Numbered from the stretch's first letter, positions 26,288-35,500 are shown. The stretch is 64,000 nucleotides of DNA from an uncultured Bacteroidales bacterium (GCA_902790595.1 CADASL010000011.1:141255-205254), one strand, 5' to 3'. Numbers and translations: made by a program. The notes: a model not told the origin generated them from the letters alone.

Positions 26288-28729
26288 CTATTCGCTCCTC
26301 AGCGATTCCACTGGATTGCACGTGGCTGCACGCAGCGAACGCAGAGTCACAATAAACACGGTGAGTATGAGCACGATAATCAGAGCCAAGGCAAATACCC
26401 ACCAATGGATTGGCGTTCGATAGGCGAAGTCTTGCAAGTAAGAATGCATCATCAGATAGCTGACAGGTGCGGCAAGAGCGAAGCAGGTCAGCACAATGGC
26501 GGCGTAGCGGCGGTTGAACATCTTCAAAATGTCGAGTATCGACGCACCATTCACGCGGCGGACTCCAATCTCTTTGCGGCGGTATTCAGTCTCGAACAAT
26601 ACCAGTCCGAACACACCCAAAAGCGAGATGATAATTGTCATTACCGCAAGCATTCCAATCAGTCGCGCACGGTCCTCAACATTTTGATAGAATTGTTGCA
26701 ACTCTCTGTCGAACAAGTGAATATCCATTTGCTCGGCGGTTAAATCGGGTGCGAAACCATTCACGGTTTTTTCAATGAACGACATAACATCTTTGTAGTT
26801 GGCGCCCTCAATTGTGCGCACGTACAAAAGCGACATTGGCAGCCGTGGTGACCACCACATATAGAAACACATTGGCGAAATGCCCGAATTCAACGGCTTG
26901 AAATTGAAGTCTTTAAAGAATCCGACAATCTCTTGCGGGTAGCCCTCGTAGCCGTCGAATTTGCTGGTGAGGGTGAATTGGGCGCGTTGGCGGGCAGTCT
27001 CGTTAAAGATGAACACACCGCCTGGCACCTCTTTGTCAGCCTCGCTGAAAGTGCGGCCTTCGGTTATTTCAATACCCAGAAATTCAGGTAGATGCGGTGA
27101 GCATACAACCACATCAAATGGCACACTCTCGCCATTGACAACACGTTGCAAAGCGTCTGTGTAGTCCCTAACTATCGGGTCGGCGCTCCAGGTCACGTCT
27201 TTAATCAGCGGATTTTGCCGCAAAGCCGCCTCGATGCTCTCGTTCGAGTTGGCCGAAGCCGCGTTGGTGTGGGCCACAATGATGTTCTCGCGGTCGAAGC
27301 CCATATCGTGGTTAAGCAAATAAAGATTTTGCTGACGAATGACCACCGAACTGATAATGAGAATGATGGCTGTGGCAAACTGCACCATTACAAGTACATA
27401 GCGCAGCGAGCGACCAGTTGCGCTTGCTCCGAAATTCGCCTTGAGCGCAAACGCCGGCTCAAACGATGTCAGATACAGCGCAGGGTAGATGCTTGTTATA
27501 ATCGCCACCAAAATAGCTATTAATGAACAAGTTATCAGGATATCGGCATTTACGGCCATAGAAGTGGTGCATGCCAGCAGGCCGTTGAAACTCGACTGTT
27601 GGAATGCTGCAATAATTACCACAGCCACGCCGATGGCGACAATCGTCATTGTAACGGCCTCTGCCACAATGCTTAATGTGAGCGATGTGCGGCTGCTGCC
27701 AAGAATCTTGCGCGTGTTGACGCTGCGGATTTTTACCGGCACCAGTGCAAAAAACATATTCACATAGTTGATGATGGCCACCAGCAGAATGAGCACGGCC
27801 AGTGCCAGAAAGGTGTAAGCCTGTTTTTTAGAGCCATAGGCGGGCAGCGACGACAGTGTCTCGTCGAAATAAGTGTCGGCTATCGGCACCAAATGGAACC
27901 CAAACTCCTCAACTACCGATTGCACTTCTTCCTCGTCGTTCGGGTTGATGCCATAATAGGCAGGGAACATTCCGCCTTCAATGCATCCGCGGCGCATGCG
28001 CTCCCTGACAGCCTGCTCGGCTTCGGCAACCGTAACGCCAGTCGACAGCTTCATATAATATGTGCACTGCCAGTAGTTCCAGTTGTCGATGTGCGCGTCG
28101 CCCTTGTCGTAAATCATTTTGATTAAATCGAAATTGCTGTTGCGAGGCATATCCTTGTAGATGGCCGCAATTTGGCACACTTCTTTGTTGTCGCGTTCGT
28201 TGAGCATAAGCGCGTCGCCCACTTGCAGCCCCAGCCGCTGTGCTTCCGACTCTGAAATGGCGTAATGGTTGGGCTTCCCGGCAATATCGTTGTATGAACC
28301 CACAACAAACTCAAAACCGAAAATCTGCGCTGATTCTTTGGTCAGATAACTTGTGCCGATGACCACGCTGCGCTCGAATCCTGCGTCGGCGCTGCCGTGT
28401 GAGCCCTCGGGCAGAAGAATGTAATTGGTCGGTGTGATGTAGAGATTTGCGGCTCCACCCGCTGCAATCTCGGGCACTTCGCGGATTATCTGCTCGGCAA
28501 GCGGCCTAGGCATTTGTAAACCGTACTTTTTGCCGTCTTGCGCGCTGCCAACCATAGTTGCAACGTAGATATTTTTGTAGTCTTTCAAACCTCGGTTATA
28601 GCCCAAGTCGTGGCGCACCTGAACGGCCAGAATGTACAGCGCCGCAATGGCCACACCCATTCCCAACGTATTGATTATGAACGATGCGCGGGTAGTGTTT
28701 TTTTGTTTGAATATTGATAACAGGTTCAT
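26288..28729 (-). CDS. FtsX/MacB-type ABC transporter permease (second of three)
   Basis: An 813-aa permease with an N-terminal TM (FIINTLGMGVAIAALYILAV), a MacB-like periplasmic domain, a central FtsX TM bundle (KQAYTFLALAVLILLVAIINYVNMFF) and a second set at the C-terminus (LIGMLAVMTIIISLLGVFGLVLFETEYRRKEIGVRRVNG), closing with SLRAATCNPVESLRSE. The RRKEIGVRRVNGAS segment is the usual cytoplasmic loop that contacts the ATPase. It is less similar at its N-terminus to the other two permeases than they are to each other. It probably pairs with one of them as a heterodimer, since only one ATPase gene is present. Confidence 0.88.
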   Translation of the reverse strand: MNLLSIFKQKNTTRASFIINTLGMGVAIAALYILAVQVRHDLGYNRGLKDYKNIYVATMVGSAQDGKKYGLQMPRPLAEQIIREVPEIAAGGAANLYITPTNYILLPEGSHGSADAGFERSVVIGTSYLTKESAQIFGFEFVVGSYNDIAGKPNHYAISESEAQRLGLQVGDALMLNERDNKEVCQIAAIYKDMPRNSNFDLIKMIYDKGDAHIDNWNYWQCTYYMKLSTGVTVAEAEQAVRERMRRGCIEGGMFPAYYGINPNDEEEVQSVVEEFGFHLVPIADTYFDETLSSLPAYGSKKQAYTFLALAVLILLVAIINYVNMFFALVPVKIRSVNTRKILGSSRTSLTLSIVAEAVTMTIVAIGVAVVIIAAFQQSSFNGLLACTTSMAVNADILITCSLIAILVAIITSIYPALYLTSFEPAFALKANFGASATGRSLRYVLVMVQFATAIILIISSVVIRQQNLYLLNHDMGFDRENIIVAHTNAASANSNESIEAALRQNPLIKDVTWSADPIVRDYTDALQRVVNGESVPFDVVVCSPHLPEFLGIEITEGRTFSEADKEVPGGVFIFNETARQRAQFTLTSKFDGYEGYPQEIVGFFKDFNFKPLNSGISPMCFYMWWSPRLPMSLLYVRTIEGANYKDVMSFIEKTVNGFAPDLTAEQMDIHLFDRELQQFYQNVEDRARLIGMLAVMTIIISLLGVFGLVLFETEYRRKEIGVRRVNGASILDILKMFNRRYAAIVLTCFALAAPVSYLMMHSYLQDFAYRTPIHWWVFALALIIVLILTVFIVTLRSLRAATCNPVESLRSE

Positions 28730-28764
28730 TGTTTTATTTTTGAGAAGTTGTTTTTACATGTTTT

Positions 28765-31143
28765 TTATTCCTTCTTAAGAGCCTCGGCGGGGTTGGTGCG
28801 GGCGGCATCGACAACCTGCCAAATCACTGATATAAACGCAATTGACATCGATATAAGAATGGCAACAACAAACAGCCAGCCGTAGTTTTCAATCCGATAG
28901 GCAAAACGCTCCAGATAGAGCCGTGCGGCCCAAACGGCCAGCGGAATGCCAATGACGCAGGCTATTCCAGCCAGGGTCATATAACTGCGCACGTTGCGCC
29001 AGGTTTCGCGTGTGACATCGGAACCGAAAACCTTGCGAATGGCAATCTGCTTGGTGTTCTCGTCGGCAAAGTAGGTGCTCATAGCCAGCAGGCCAAGCAA
29101 CGCTATCAGGATTGACAGTGCCGCAAAAAGTTCGAGCAGGCGCATTGTTTTACGAAATGGCGCCAGTTGCTGACGGTAAACATCGCGGATGAATCCTGCA
29201 TAAATAGGTTCTTGGTAGATGCCGAACTGCTCCATCCGATAGTCTCTGTAGGCCTTGAAAATCTGCTGTTCGTACTCCTCGCTTTCGCCAATGGTCTCGA
29301 TGAGCAGATTGTGCGAGAAATACGTCTCCTCGGGCTTGGCTATAATGACGCAGACATTCTGAATACCTTCATCACCTGCTGCTGCCGAGTTACTTGGAAA
29401 ATCGGCCACAACGCCGCCAATGTACTCGGCCTGGACGCCTCTGACATTGAACTTGCGTGCGAAAACCGTTGAAGTGTCGGAAAGGTTAGCCGCCCTGTAA
29501 GCCGTCTGGCCAAGCCAGACAGAGTGCATTTTCGGGTGCTGAAAATCCTCAAGAATCTCAAGCCCCAACAAATCGAAATAGTTGGTGTCGGCCACAATAA
29601 AAGACAGATTGAGTTCGGTGCCATCGTCAAGCTTAAATCCCTGCGAACCATTGAGCGTTCCTGGCAAATCACTCCCTAAACCCACTTTAGTCACAAACGG
29701 CAGCTGCTCAACCTTGTCCTTGAGAAGTTTCGCTTGGTCATAGAATACCGCCATAGTATACAAATAAAATCTATTCTTCGTCTGCGAGTGAGTGGGGCGC
29801 TCCAGCATATGTTTCATCTGAGCTTCCATCACCAACCCCATCGCGATAAGCATCACTGCCAATACGTTCTGAATAATGATGAACACGCGGCTGAACACCA
29901 TCCGGTTCTTGCGGCGCAGCGTGCCTTTGATGACATCAATAGGCTGGTAGCGCGATGTTGCCAAAGCCGGAACAAGACCGTTGGCCGCACCCAACACCAG
30001 CACCGTCAAAATATAGGCAACAATGTAGCCGGGCGTCAGCAGCACCTGCAACTTGACATTTAAATCAATGGACAAGGCGACACTACCCAATAATCCGTTC
30101 ATAAATGGAACCAATAGCGTGGCCAGCACTAGCGCACCTGCAAAGCAGACGGCGGTGAACGCCACCGATTCGGTAATAATCTTCCTGAGAATGCCACCTT
30201 GACTCTCGCCCAACAATCGGCGTGTGGCCATCTCCTTGGCACGTTTTCCGCATAAAGCGAAACTTAAATTGATGTAGTTGAAGACGGCCGACAGCAGAAG
30301 CAGAAACACCACTAGAGTGAGCAGATAAACCTGTTGCTTGTTTCCTACGCGAGAGAAATCGTTGCCGTCCATCCAGAAAATTTCATCGAACCGCCACGTG
30401 CGCCAGCTCATTGTCTGGTCGCCATAGGTTGGTCCGTAATCCTTTCGGATGAGGTCCATAATTTTGGCGTCAGCCTCCTCACGCGGAATGTCGGCTCTGA
30501 TTCTGTATAGTGTTGAACAGTTGCCTATGCTGTTGAAATTTTTCTCTTCCTCAATTTTACCGAAGATTGAAATGATGCTCGCTTCCATAAGGAAAGTTCC
30601 TTTAAGGTCTTGCAGCACACCGACAATCGTATAGTCTTTATTACCTAAACGAAAATTTTTGCCCAAAAGCGATGCCATATTGTCGCTATGCTCAACGCTA
30701 AGAAGTTCGCGGGCAAATGACTCACTGATGACAACCGTGTTCTGCCCACAAAAATCACTTGCCGAACCTTCTACCCAACGCAGGTATGGGAACAAGTCGA
30801 ACAACTCCGGGTCAACGGTAAGAGTGGCAGGATTCCTTCCCTGTATTTTTTCTCCGCTGAACTCAATTTCGTTTACAGATAGCCTCCACGACACCCGACA
30901 AACTTTCTCCACCTCGGGAATGTTCATTTCGAGTTCTTCTTTGTCCCAAAGGCCCAAGCCTGTGATTCTATCAGTGCCGAGCGAGTAAATGCGCTTCCAG
31001 TCAGGATTTTCGTGTGCCACCTGGTACTGCTGTACCACGTAGCTTCCAATCAGAATCACAAACGCCAGACTCACAATCAGTCCCAACGCCTCAATGGCTG
31101 TGTATAACTTGTTGCGTGATAGGAATTTCAGGTAACTTTTCAT
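28765..31143 (-). CDS. FtsX/MacB-type ABC transporter permease (first of three)
   Basis: A 792-aa permease with the same architecture as its two downstream paralogues: MKSYLKFLSRNKLYTAIEALGLIVSLAFVILIGSY at the N-terminus, a large periplasmic domain, an FtsX bundle around 270-400 (KQQVYLLTLVVFLLLLSAVFNYINLSFALCGKRAKEMATRRLLGES), and a C-terminal bundle with ENTKQIAIRKVFGSDVTRETW. It transports an unknown substrate together with the LolD-like ATPase encoded just upstream. It is separated from the second permease by only 35 nt. Confidence 0.88.
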   Translation of the reverse strand: MKSYLKFLSRNKLYTAIEALGLIVSLAFVILIGSYVVQQYQVAHENPDWKRIYSLGTDRITGLGLWDKEELEMNIPEVEKVCRVSWRLSVNEIEFSGEKIQGRNPATLTVDPELFDLFPYLRWVEGSASDFCGQNTVVISESFARELLSVEHSDNMASLLGKNFRLGNKDYTIVGVLQDLKGTFLMEASIISIFGKIEEEKNFNSIGNCSTLYRIRADIPREEADAKIMDLIRKDYGPTYGDQTMSWRTWRFDEIFWMDGNDFSRVGNKQQVYLLTLVVFLLLLSAVFNYINLSFALCGKRAKEMATRRLLGESQGGILRKIITESVAFTAVCFAGALVLATLLVPFMNGLLGSVALSIDLNVKLQVLLTPGYIVAYILTVLVLGAANGLVPALATSRYQPIDVIKGTLRRKNRMVFSRVFIIIQNVLAVMLIAMGLVMEAQMKHMLERPTHSQTKNRFYLYTMAVFYDQAKLLKDKVEQLPFVTKVGLGSDLPGTLNGSQGFKLDDGTELNLSFIVADTNYFDLLGLEILEDFQHPKMHSVWLGQTAYRAANLSDTSTVFARKFNVRGVQAEYIGGVVADFPSNSAAAGDEGIQNVCVIIAKPEETYFSHNLLIETIGESEEYEQQIFKAYRDYRMEQFGIYQEPIYAGFIRDVYRQQLAPFRKTMRLLELFAALSILIALLGLLAMSTYFADENTKQIAIRKVFGSDVTRETWRNVRSYMTLAGIACVIGIPLAVWAARLYLERFAYRIENYGWLFVVAILISMSIAFISVIWQVVDAARTNPAEALKKE

Positions 31144-31325
31144 TGTGTTAAGTTTTAAGTTCTCGAAGTTTTAAGTTATTGGTGTTGGGTGTTAGGTGTT
31201 GGGTGTTGGAAGCAGACTGCAAGCCACGTCATTGTTAATTATTAATTTTTAAGTGTTAATTGTCTGTAGTCTGTTGTCCGTAGTCTGAAGTCATTTTGCT
31301 TTCTCAACACCCTTTCCCCTTTCAT
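31144..31325. repeat. Intergenic dispersed repeat, copy 1
   Basis: 182 nt between ATPase and permease genes. It has TTAAGTTTTAAGTT runs, GTTGGGTGTT iterations and an AGCAGACTGCAA..CCACGTCATTGTTAATT segment (from 31211) that recurs at 36836-36880. The GTCTGTAGTCTG words follow in both places. Confidence 0.6.
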
Positions 31326-32006
31326 CTACAATTCATTCTTCACGTCCGACACAATCTGACCGTCGAACAGGTTGATTGTGCGTTGCGCAACGGCGGCGTC
31401 TTTGGGCGAGTGAGTCACCATAATAACGGTGGTTCCGTCAGCGTTGAGTTCGCTCAAAAGCGTCATCACCTCGCGGCCGTTCTTCGAGTCAAGGTTACCA
31501 GTGGGCTCGTCGGCAAGAATGAGTTTGGGGTTGGCAACCACGGCGCGCGCAATGGCCACACGCTGCTGCTGACCACCCGACAACTGCTGCGGATAGTGCT
31601 TGGCGCGGTGGCTGATAGCCATTCGTTTCATAATCTCGGTGACGCGTTGCTTGCGCTCGGCGGCGCTGATATTCAGATATTTGAGCGGCAATTCGATATT
31701 GTCGTACACGTTCAGTTCGTCAATCAGGTTGAAACTTTGGAACACAAACCCGATATTGCCCTTGCGGAAGTTGGTGCGCTCCTTCTCCTTCAGCCCAGCC
31801 ACCTCGGTGCCAAGCAGTTGGTACGAGCCGCCCGTGGGCGAGTCCAGCAGGCCCAGAACGTTCATCAGTGTTGACTTGCCGCAACCCGACGGCCCCATAA
31901 TGGCGACAAACTCGCCTTCTTTGATTTCAAACGATACGCCGTTCAATGCAACGGTCTCAATTTCCTCTGTACGGAACACTTTCGATAAATTTGATACTTT
32001 AATCAT
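31326..32006 (-). CDS. LolD/MacB-type ABC transporter ATP-binding protein
   Basis: A 226-aa stand-alone nucleotide-binding subunit. Walker [14 protein letters not shown]-loop [22 protein letters not shown], signature [14 protein letters not shown], Walker [13 protein letters not shown] and H-loop [10 protein letters not shown] are all intact. The sequence groups with LolD/MacB-like ATPases that power FtsX-type permeases. It lies between the MacA-like adaptor and three permease genes and is the only ATPase of the operon, so it presumably serves all three. It acts in the cytoplasm at the inner membrane. Confidence 0.94.
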   Translation of the reverse strand: MIKVSNLSKVFRTEEIETVALNGVSFEIKEGEFVAIMGPSGCGKSTLMNVLGLLDSPTGGSYQLLGTEVAGLKEKERTNFRKGNIGFVFQSFNLIDELNVYDNIELPLKYLNISAAERKQRVTEIMKRMAISHRAKHYPQQLSGGQQQRVAIARAVVANPKLILADEPTGNLDSKNGREVMTLLSELNADGTTVIMVTHSPKDAAVAQRTINLFDGQIVSDVKNEL

Positions 32007-32029
32007 TGTTTTAAGTTTTAAGTTATTTA

Positions 32030-32075
32030 TTTAAAGTTTAGTCGCTTCGCTTGTTTAAAGTTTAGTCGCTTCGCT
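32030..32075. repeat. 22-bp direct repeat between adaptor and ATPase genes
   Basis: A TTTAAAG-led 22-base word ending in GTCGCTTCGCT occurs at 32030-32051 and 32054-32075. A related AGTCGCTTCGCTGTTTAGAG string is at about 36788. Noncoding. Confidence 0.7.
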
Positions 32076-32143
32076 GTTAAGAAAGGTTTTGGGTATAGAA
32101 GTTTGTTTCTCAACATCTTAACTTCTTACCTTCTCCCCTTTTT

Positions 32144-33400
32144 TCAGAACACCAGCACCTCGCAGTCGCCGTAACTCTCGTACGACGAAGTGATCACCTT
32201 CTCGCCTGGCTCCAGGCCGTCGAGCACCTCGTAGTATTTCGGGTTCTGGCGGCCAATGCGGATTTCGCGCTTGACGGCTTTGTCGCCGCTGGGCGATACC
32301 ACGAAAATCCATTTGCCACCCGTTGACTGATAGAACGAGCCGCGCGGGATAATCACCGCCTCCTCGCTCTGGCCGAGTTGCAGGTTCAGATAGTAGGTCT
32401 GGCCGCTGCGGATATTGGCTGGCTGAGTGCCGTCGATACGGAAATCGGCCTGGAACTTGCCGCTGCGCACCTCGGGGTACACCTTGCGAACTGTGGCGTT
32501 GAACACCTCGCCTTGGCGGTCGAATGTGGCCGAAAGTCCGAGTGTCACGCGGTCGATATAGTGCTCATCAATCTGTGCCTCAATCTTATAGGTGCCAACC
32601 GAGTTTATCTGCCCGATTTTCACACCAGCCTGAATCGACTGTCCCAGAACAGCGTCGAGCAGGCCCAGTTCGCCGTCAATGGGCGCCTTAATCACCAGGT
32701 TCTCCTTGCGGCGGCGAATGATTTGCATATTCTTCTGCATATTCTCCAAACTCTCCTGAAGCCTCTCAACCTCAATGCTGCGGAAGGCGCTGTCCTGTTT
32801 CAGGCGCTCGCGTACCAGTTCGTACTTCTCAACCGACAGGAAATAGTCCTCTTCGGCCTTTGTAAACTCCTCACGTGCAATCAGTTTTTCATCAAACAGA
32901 GCCTTCTGCTGCTCGTAGTGGCGCTTGTTGCGTTTCACCTCAATGCCGAGTTCGATTTCGCTCTGCCTGTTTGAGAGTTTCTGCTGCTCCATCGAGATTA
33001 CCGTGTTGCGCAGCATATTCTCCTTTTCGGCGAGTTCGGCTTCCGAGTTAAGAATCTGCATATCAAGGTTTTCGTTCGACAAGACCAGAATGGGGTCGCC
33101 AGCCTTAAGCCTTGTACCTTCCTCTGCCACAATGCGTTCAACCACGCCGCCCTCGAGCGGGCTCAACTGAATGGTTGTCTGCGGCACCACCTGTCCGCTG
33201 ATTCGCACGTAATCGTTAAACTCGTTGCGCGTTACATTGCTGATTGTCAGCGTTTCGGCATCCACCTTCAGCGACCGCGAGTCGCTCTGCAGAAGCAGAT
33301 AAACCACAGCGGCCACCACTGCTCCGCCCAACCAAAACGGCACCGCTTTCTTTGTAAAAGCCGCCGCAAATCCTTTCTTTTGTTCGATAACGTAGTCCAT
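32144..33400 (-). CDS. MacA/HlyD-type periplasmic adaptor (membrane fusion protein)
   Basis: A 418-aa membrane fusion protein: one N-terminal TM (about 17-39, PFWLGGAVVAAVVYLLLQ), a lipoyl/barrel-sandwich half-motif (QLSPLEGGVVERIVAEEGTRLKAGDPILVLSNENL), a long coiled-coil hairpin (about 115-225), the second lipoyl half (LVIKAPIDGELGLLDAVLGQSIQAG) and the beta-barrel/membrane-proximal domains (ILRIDGTQPANIRSGQTYYLNLQLG type). It links an inner-membrane ABC transporter to an outer-membrane channel; the tolC gene at 36940-38280 is the obvious partner. It is the first gene of the operon, and its upstream region carries a 53-bp block shared with tolC. Confidence 0.92.
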   Translation of the reverse strand: MDYVIEQKKGFAAAFTKKAVPFWLGGAVVAAVVYLLLQSDSRSLKVDAETLTISNVTRNEFNDYVRISGQVVPQTTIQLSPLEGGVVERIVAEEGTRLKAGDPILVLSNENLDMQILNSEAELAEKENMLRNTVISMEQQKLSNRQSEIELGIEVKRNKRHYEQQKALFDEKLIAREEFTKAEEDYFLSVEKYELVRERLKQDSAFRSIEVERLQESLENMQKNMQIIRRRKENLVIKAPIDGELGLLDAVLGQSIQAGVKIGQINSVGTYKIEAQIDEHYIDRVTLGLSATFDRQGEVFNATVRKVYPEVRSGKFQADFRIDGTQPANIRSGQTYYLNLQLGQSEEAVIIPRGSFYQSTGGKWIFVVSPSGDKAVKREIRIGRQNPKYYEVLDGLEPGEKVITSSYESYGDCEVLVF

Positions 33401-33646
33401 AATTATTTGTTTTTTAATTGTTTTCGCTTTGAGAACACTGATTTATATTTTTTTATCTAACCGATTTTAGCAGATTCAATCAAAAGAAAACATCGGTTAC
33501 AATCGGATTGAATCGGTTAGATTTTTTCTATTCTCTTTCTGTCATCATTTAAAATTTTACACTTTACAAAACTCTTGTGCCAAACTTAATACACGGTGCG
33601 TGCCAAATTGTTATTTTGCTGATATTCAAACAAATTGCAATTTGAC
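33401..33646 (-). promoter_or_regulatory. macA leader with long inverted repeat and a sigma-54-like -24 element
   Basis: Minus-strand TTTGGCAC at 33607-33600 gives a -24 element. The -12 position (GTGT, 33594-33591) keeps TG but has T for the usual C. A second TGGCAC at 33582-33577 lacks a -12 match. An inverted repeat ATCTAACCGATT (33455-33466) / AATCGGTTAGAT (33511-33522), with inner arms GATTCAATC/GATTGAATC, could fold in the leader RNA. Confidence 0.45.
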
Positions 33647-33699
33647 AAAGTGTAAAAAAGTGTAAAGTTTTTTACAGTGGGTTTACAGTTGCTTTACAG
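33647..33699. promoter_or_regulatory. 53-bp upstream block, macA copy (putative activator site)
   Basis: Identical over 53 bases to 38376-38428 upstream of tolC. It contains repeated GTGTAAA and TTTACA half-sites in both orientations (TGTAAAG ... CTTTACA). It begins 42 bp upstream of the macA -24 TGGCAC, against 43 bp at tolC. The layout suits an enhancer for an NtrC-type activator. Confidence 0.65.
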
Positions 33700-33716
33700 A
33701 TTTGTGTCGAGTGTAA

Positions 33717-33748
33717 ACAAAAAAGACCGCCCCTTTTGGGAACGGTCT
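33717..33748 (-). terminator. Terminator, originally of the outer-membrane protein gene
   Basis: On the minus strand AGACCG-TTCCC pairs with GGGGCGGTCT across AAAA, followed by TTTTTTG. It lies just left of the left copy of the 65-bp repeat, where the ancestral outer-membrane gene would have ended. Confidence 0.7.
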
Positions 33749-33773
33749 GCTACGGGTGTGCCAGTGCAATCAG

Positions 33774-33838
33774 TCACCACTGCATCTCCCACATCGCCTT
33801 TTCAACCTGCTTGCCTTGCGACGCGTTCATCTTGCCAA
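33774..33838. repeat. 65-bp direct repeat, left copy (remnant of outer-membrane protein 3' end)
   Basis: Matches 35501-35565 at 64 of 65 positions (C at 33810 against T at 35537). Read on the minus strand it encodes the last 21 residues of the outer-membrane protein (KMNASQGKQVEKAMWEMQW and stop) with nothing in front of it. Confidence 0.92.
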
Positions 33839-33893
33839 TCAGGCTGTTTTGCTAACGAAATGAATCAGTTACAACGATAGAACCAATTGCGTT

Positions 33894-34418
33894 TTATAGT
33901 TTGGACAGCAAATCTTCATAAGATTTCCAAGACATACGGCGGCCTTCGCCTTTGGGATAATTGACGTCTTCTTGCGCCCAAATCCATTTATAGGCCTTGA
34001 TTAATTCTTCAGGCTTCTCACCCGTTTTAAATGACAATGCAAGAATCTCTGATATGAAGTCATCGGGTTCTTCACCATTAAATGTCCTTTCCAGCAAAGC
34101 AATTAGTTTTTTCCCTTCTTCCGCGCTTTCAGCGCATTTTGCTGTGATATCATCAAGTATTTGTTTGTGAGATATTTGCCAGAGCGAATCGTTGTCGGGG
34201 TTATATATGAAAACCAGAATGTCTTCTTTCTTTGGCCGACCATACGCGCTTTTGCCACCAGGCTTTGTTATAACTATTTTTCGGCCATCGCTGCATTGTT
34301 CAACATCGTAGCCGCGATATTCAATGCTGGCAACTTTTGCCGAAAACTCATCTCGGGGCGCGTTTTTAATGCTTAATCTCTTTAAATCGATTGAATGGGT
34401 ATAGACATTTTTTGCCAT
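33894..34418 (-). CDS. Unknown 174-aa protein paired with a DNA adenine methylase
   Basis: I recognise no family. The start is ATG 34418 (MAKNVYTHSIDLKR), 39 nt behind the methylase stop; a TTG start nine codons upstream is possible. There is no signal peptide or membrane segment. It has a basic N-terminal third, a strand-helix block around EDILVFIYNPDNDSLWQISHKQILDDI (about 75-100), a helical middle and a C-terminal WIWAQEDVNYPKGEGRRMSWKSYEDLL. Its co-transcription with the methylase inside a repeat-flanked cassette suggests a restriction nuclease, a specificity factor or another phage-defence partner. A clear PD-(D/E)XK or HNH motif is not evident by eye, so the role is open. Confidence 0.72.
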   Translation of the reverse strand: MAKNVYTHSIDLKRLSIKNAPRDEFSAKVASIEYRGYDVEQCSDGRKIVITKPGGKSAYGRPKKEDILVFIYNPDNDSLWQISHKQILDDITAKCAESAEEGKKLIALLERTFNGEEPDDFISEILALSFKTGEKPEELIKAYKWIWAQEDVNYPKGEGRRMSWKSYEDLLSKL

Positions 34419-34457
34419 AGTGGTATTCTCTAAATGATTATACAATGCGTGCCGCCG

Positions 34458-35369
34458 TTATACAGCCTGTCTCAGTTTTGTATGTTCGTAATTGTGCACA
34501 AGTATTTCCTGAAGTTTCCCGCGTTTGCTTGGGTTGGCGTTAACGCTGCGCGAAGCCCATACTCGCTCAATTTTGTATGCCAGATACAAATCCTCGAAGA
34601 ATCGGTCTTTAAGCGGTGTGTTGAAGCAGTCGGAATTGCTCAGCATAAAGTTGAAGCCAGCATTTTCAACAGTGTCGCAGAAGTTTTTCAGCCGCTTTTG
34701 CGCAAGGTCGTTGAAGGCTTCTTTGGCGTAGTCGTTGAAACTGCTTGTGTTGCTCAACGGGCGATACGGCGGGTCGAAATAGAAAAGTGTGTTTCCGCTT
34801 GCATAGTCCAATGTTTGCTGATAGTCACCAGTCAAAATTTCAACATTTTGCAAAAGTTCGCTGTCGGCGAAAATGGTTACAGGGTCGCAGATTGTGGGCG
34901 TCTCATATCTGCCAAACGGAACATTGAAAAGCCCCGCCTTGTTCACCCGATACAAACCATTGAAACACGTGCGGTTAAGGAAGAAAAACAGCGTTGTGTT
35001 GCGAATCGGGTCAAGCGCCTTGGTGTTGAATTCGTCGCGCATCAGCATAAAAAACTCGCGCCGCGCATCTTCCGATTGCAGTGCGTAATACTCTTTCTGT
35101 ATCTGTTTCAGTGATTCAACAAGAGCCGACGGCTGTTCCTTAACCACTGTGTAGCAAGCGGTTAAATCCGCATTAATGTCATTGATAATGGCTGACTTGA
35201 TATTGGAATGCGTCTGCAACATATGGAAGAGCATAGCCCCACCGCCCACAAAAGGCTCAATGTAAGTGACGTTTTCCCATTGGTCAAAGTCAGCGGGAAG
35301 CAGTGCTTCCAGTTGGTCAATGAGTTGACCCTTGCCGCCAACCCACTTGACGAATGGTTTCGCTTTCAT
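34458..35369 (-). CDS. D12-class DNA N6-adenine methyltransferase (Dam/DpnM-like)
   Basis: A 303-aa D12-class adenine methylase. The AdoMet-binding motif at the N-terminus is FVKWVGGKGQLIDQL, followed by YIEPFVGGGAMLFHML, the target-recognition segment with NRTCFNGLYRVNKAGLFNVPFG, and the catalytic motif DPPY in LFYFDPPYRPL. Members usually methylate A in GATC-like sites. The start is ATG 35369, the conserved N-terminus. An open stretch of 20 codons upstream covers the promoter and is unlikely to be translated. It is preceded by a strong TTG-N20-TATCTTTG promoter and followed by the unknown 174-aa gene within the same repeat-flanked cassette. The target sequence cannot be read from here. Confidence 0.93.
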   Translation of the reverse strand: MKAKPFVKWVGGKGQLIDQLEALLPADFDQWENVTYIEPFVGGGAMLFHMLQTHSNIKSAIINDINADLTACYTVVKEQPSALVESLKQIQKEYYALQSEDARREFFMLMRDEFNTKALDPIRNTTLFFFLNRTCFNGLYRVNKAGLFNVPFGRYETPTICDPVTIFADSELLQNVEILTGDYQQTLDYASGNTLFYFDPPYRPLSNTSSFNDYAKEAFNDLAQKRLKNFCDTVENAGFNFMLSNSDCFNTPLKDRFFEDLYLAYKIERVWASRSVNANPSKRGKLQEILVHNYEHTKLRQAV

Positions 35370-35388
35370 TTGTCTTTTCTTTTGCAAA

Positions 35389-35419
35389 CAAAGATAGCTT
35401 ATATTGAAATATTCCGCAA
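35389..35419 (-). promoter_or_regulatory. Promoter of the adenine methylase operon
   Basis: Minus-strand TTG (35419-35417), 20-nt spacer, TATCTTTG (35396-35389): an almost ideal Bacteroidota promoter about 20-25 nt from the chosen ATG, inside the cassette. Confidence 0.7.
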
Positions 35420-35427
35420 CAGTCCAC

Positions 35428-35470
35428 AAAAAAACGGCAAGCAGTGAAGGTTAACTGTTTGCCGTTTTTA
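35428..35470 (-). terminator. Terminator at the right end of the cassette
   Basis: Arms AAAACGGCAAGCAGT and ACTGTTTGCCGTTTT form a long hairpin with T-runs on both sides. On the minus strand it stops reading from the outer-membrane gene into the methylase genes. Confidence 0.75.
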
Positions 35471-35500
35471 TATCTGATCATCAATATTCTACCATCCAAA

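Noticed and set aside
31144..31325. Possible CRISPR-like array from GTTGGGTGTT iterations
   Set aside because: Units are short, touching and irregular, with no spacers of constant length and no cas genes.
33565..33584. Second TGGCAC (33582-33577) as the macA promoter
   Set aside because: There is no GC at the -12 distance, and its spacing to the shared block differs from the tolC arrangement.
33677..33880. Short plus-strand frame of 67 codons
   Set aside because: Runs through a terminator and the duplicated end of the outer-membrane gene; not conserved-looking.
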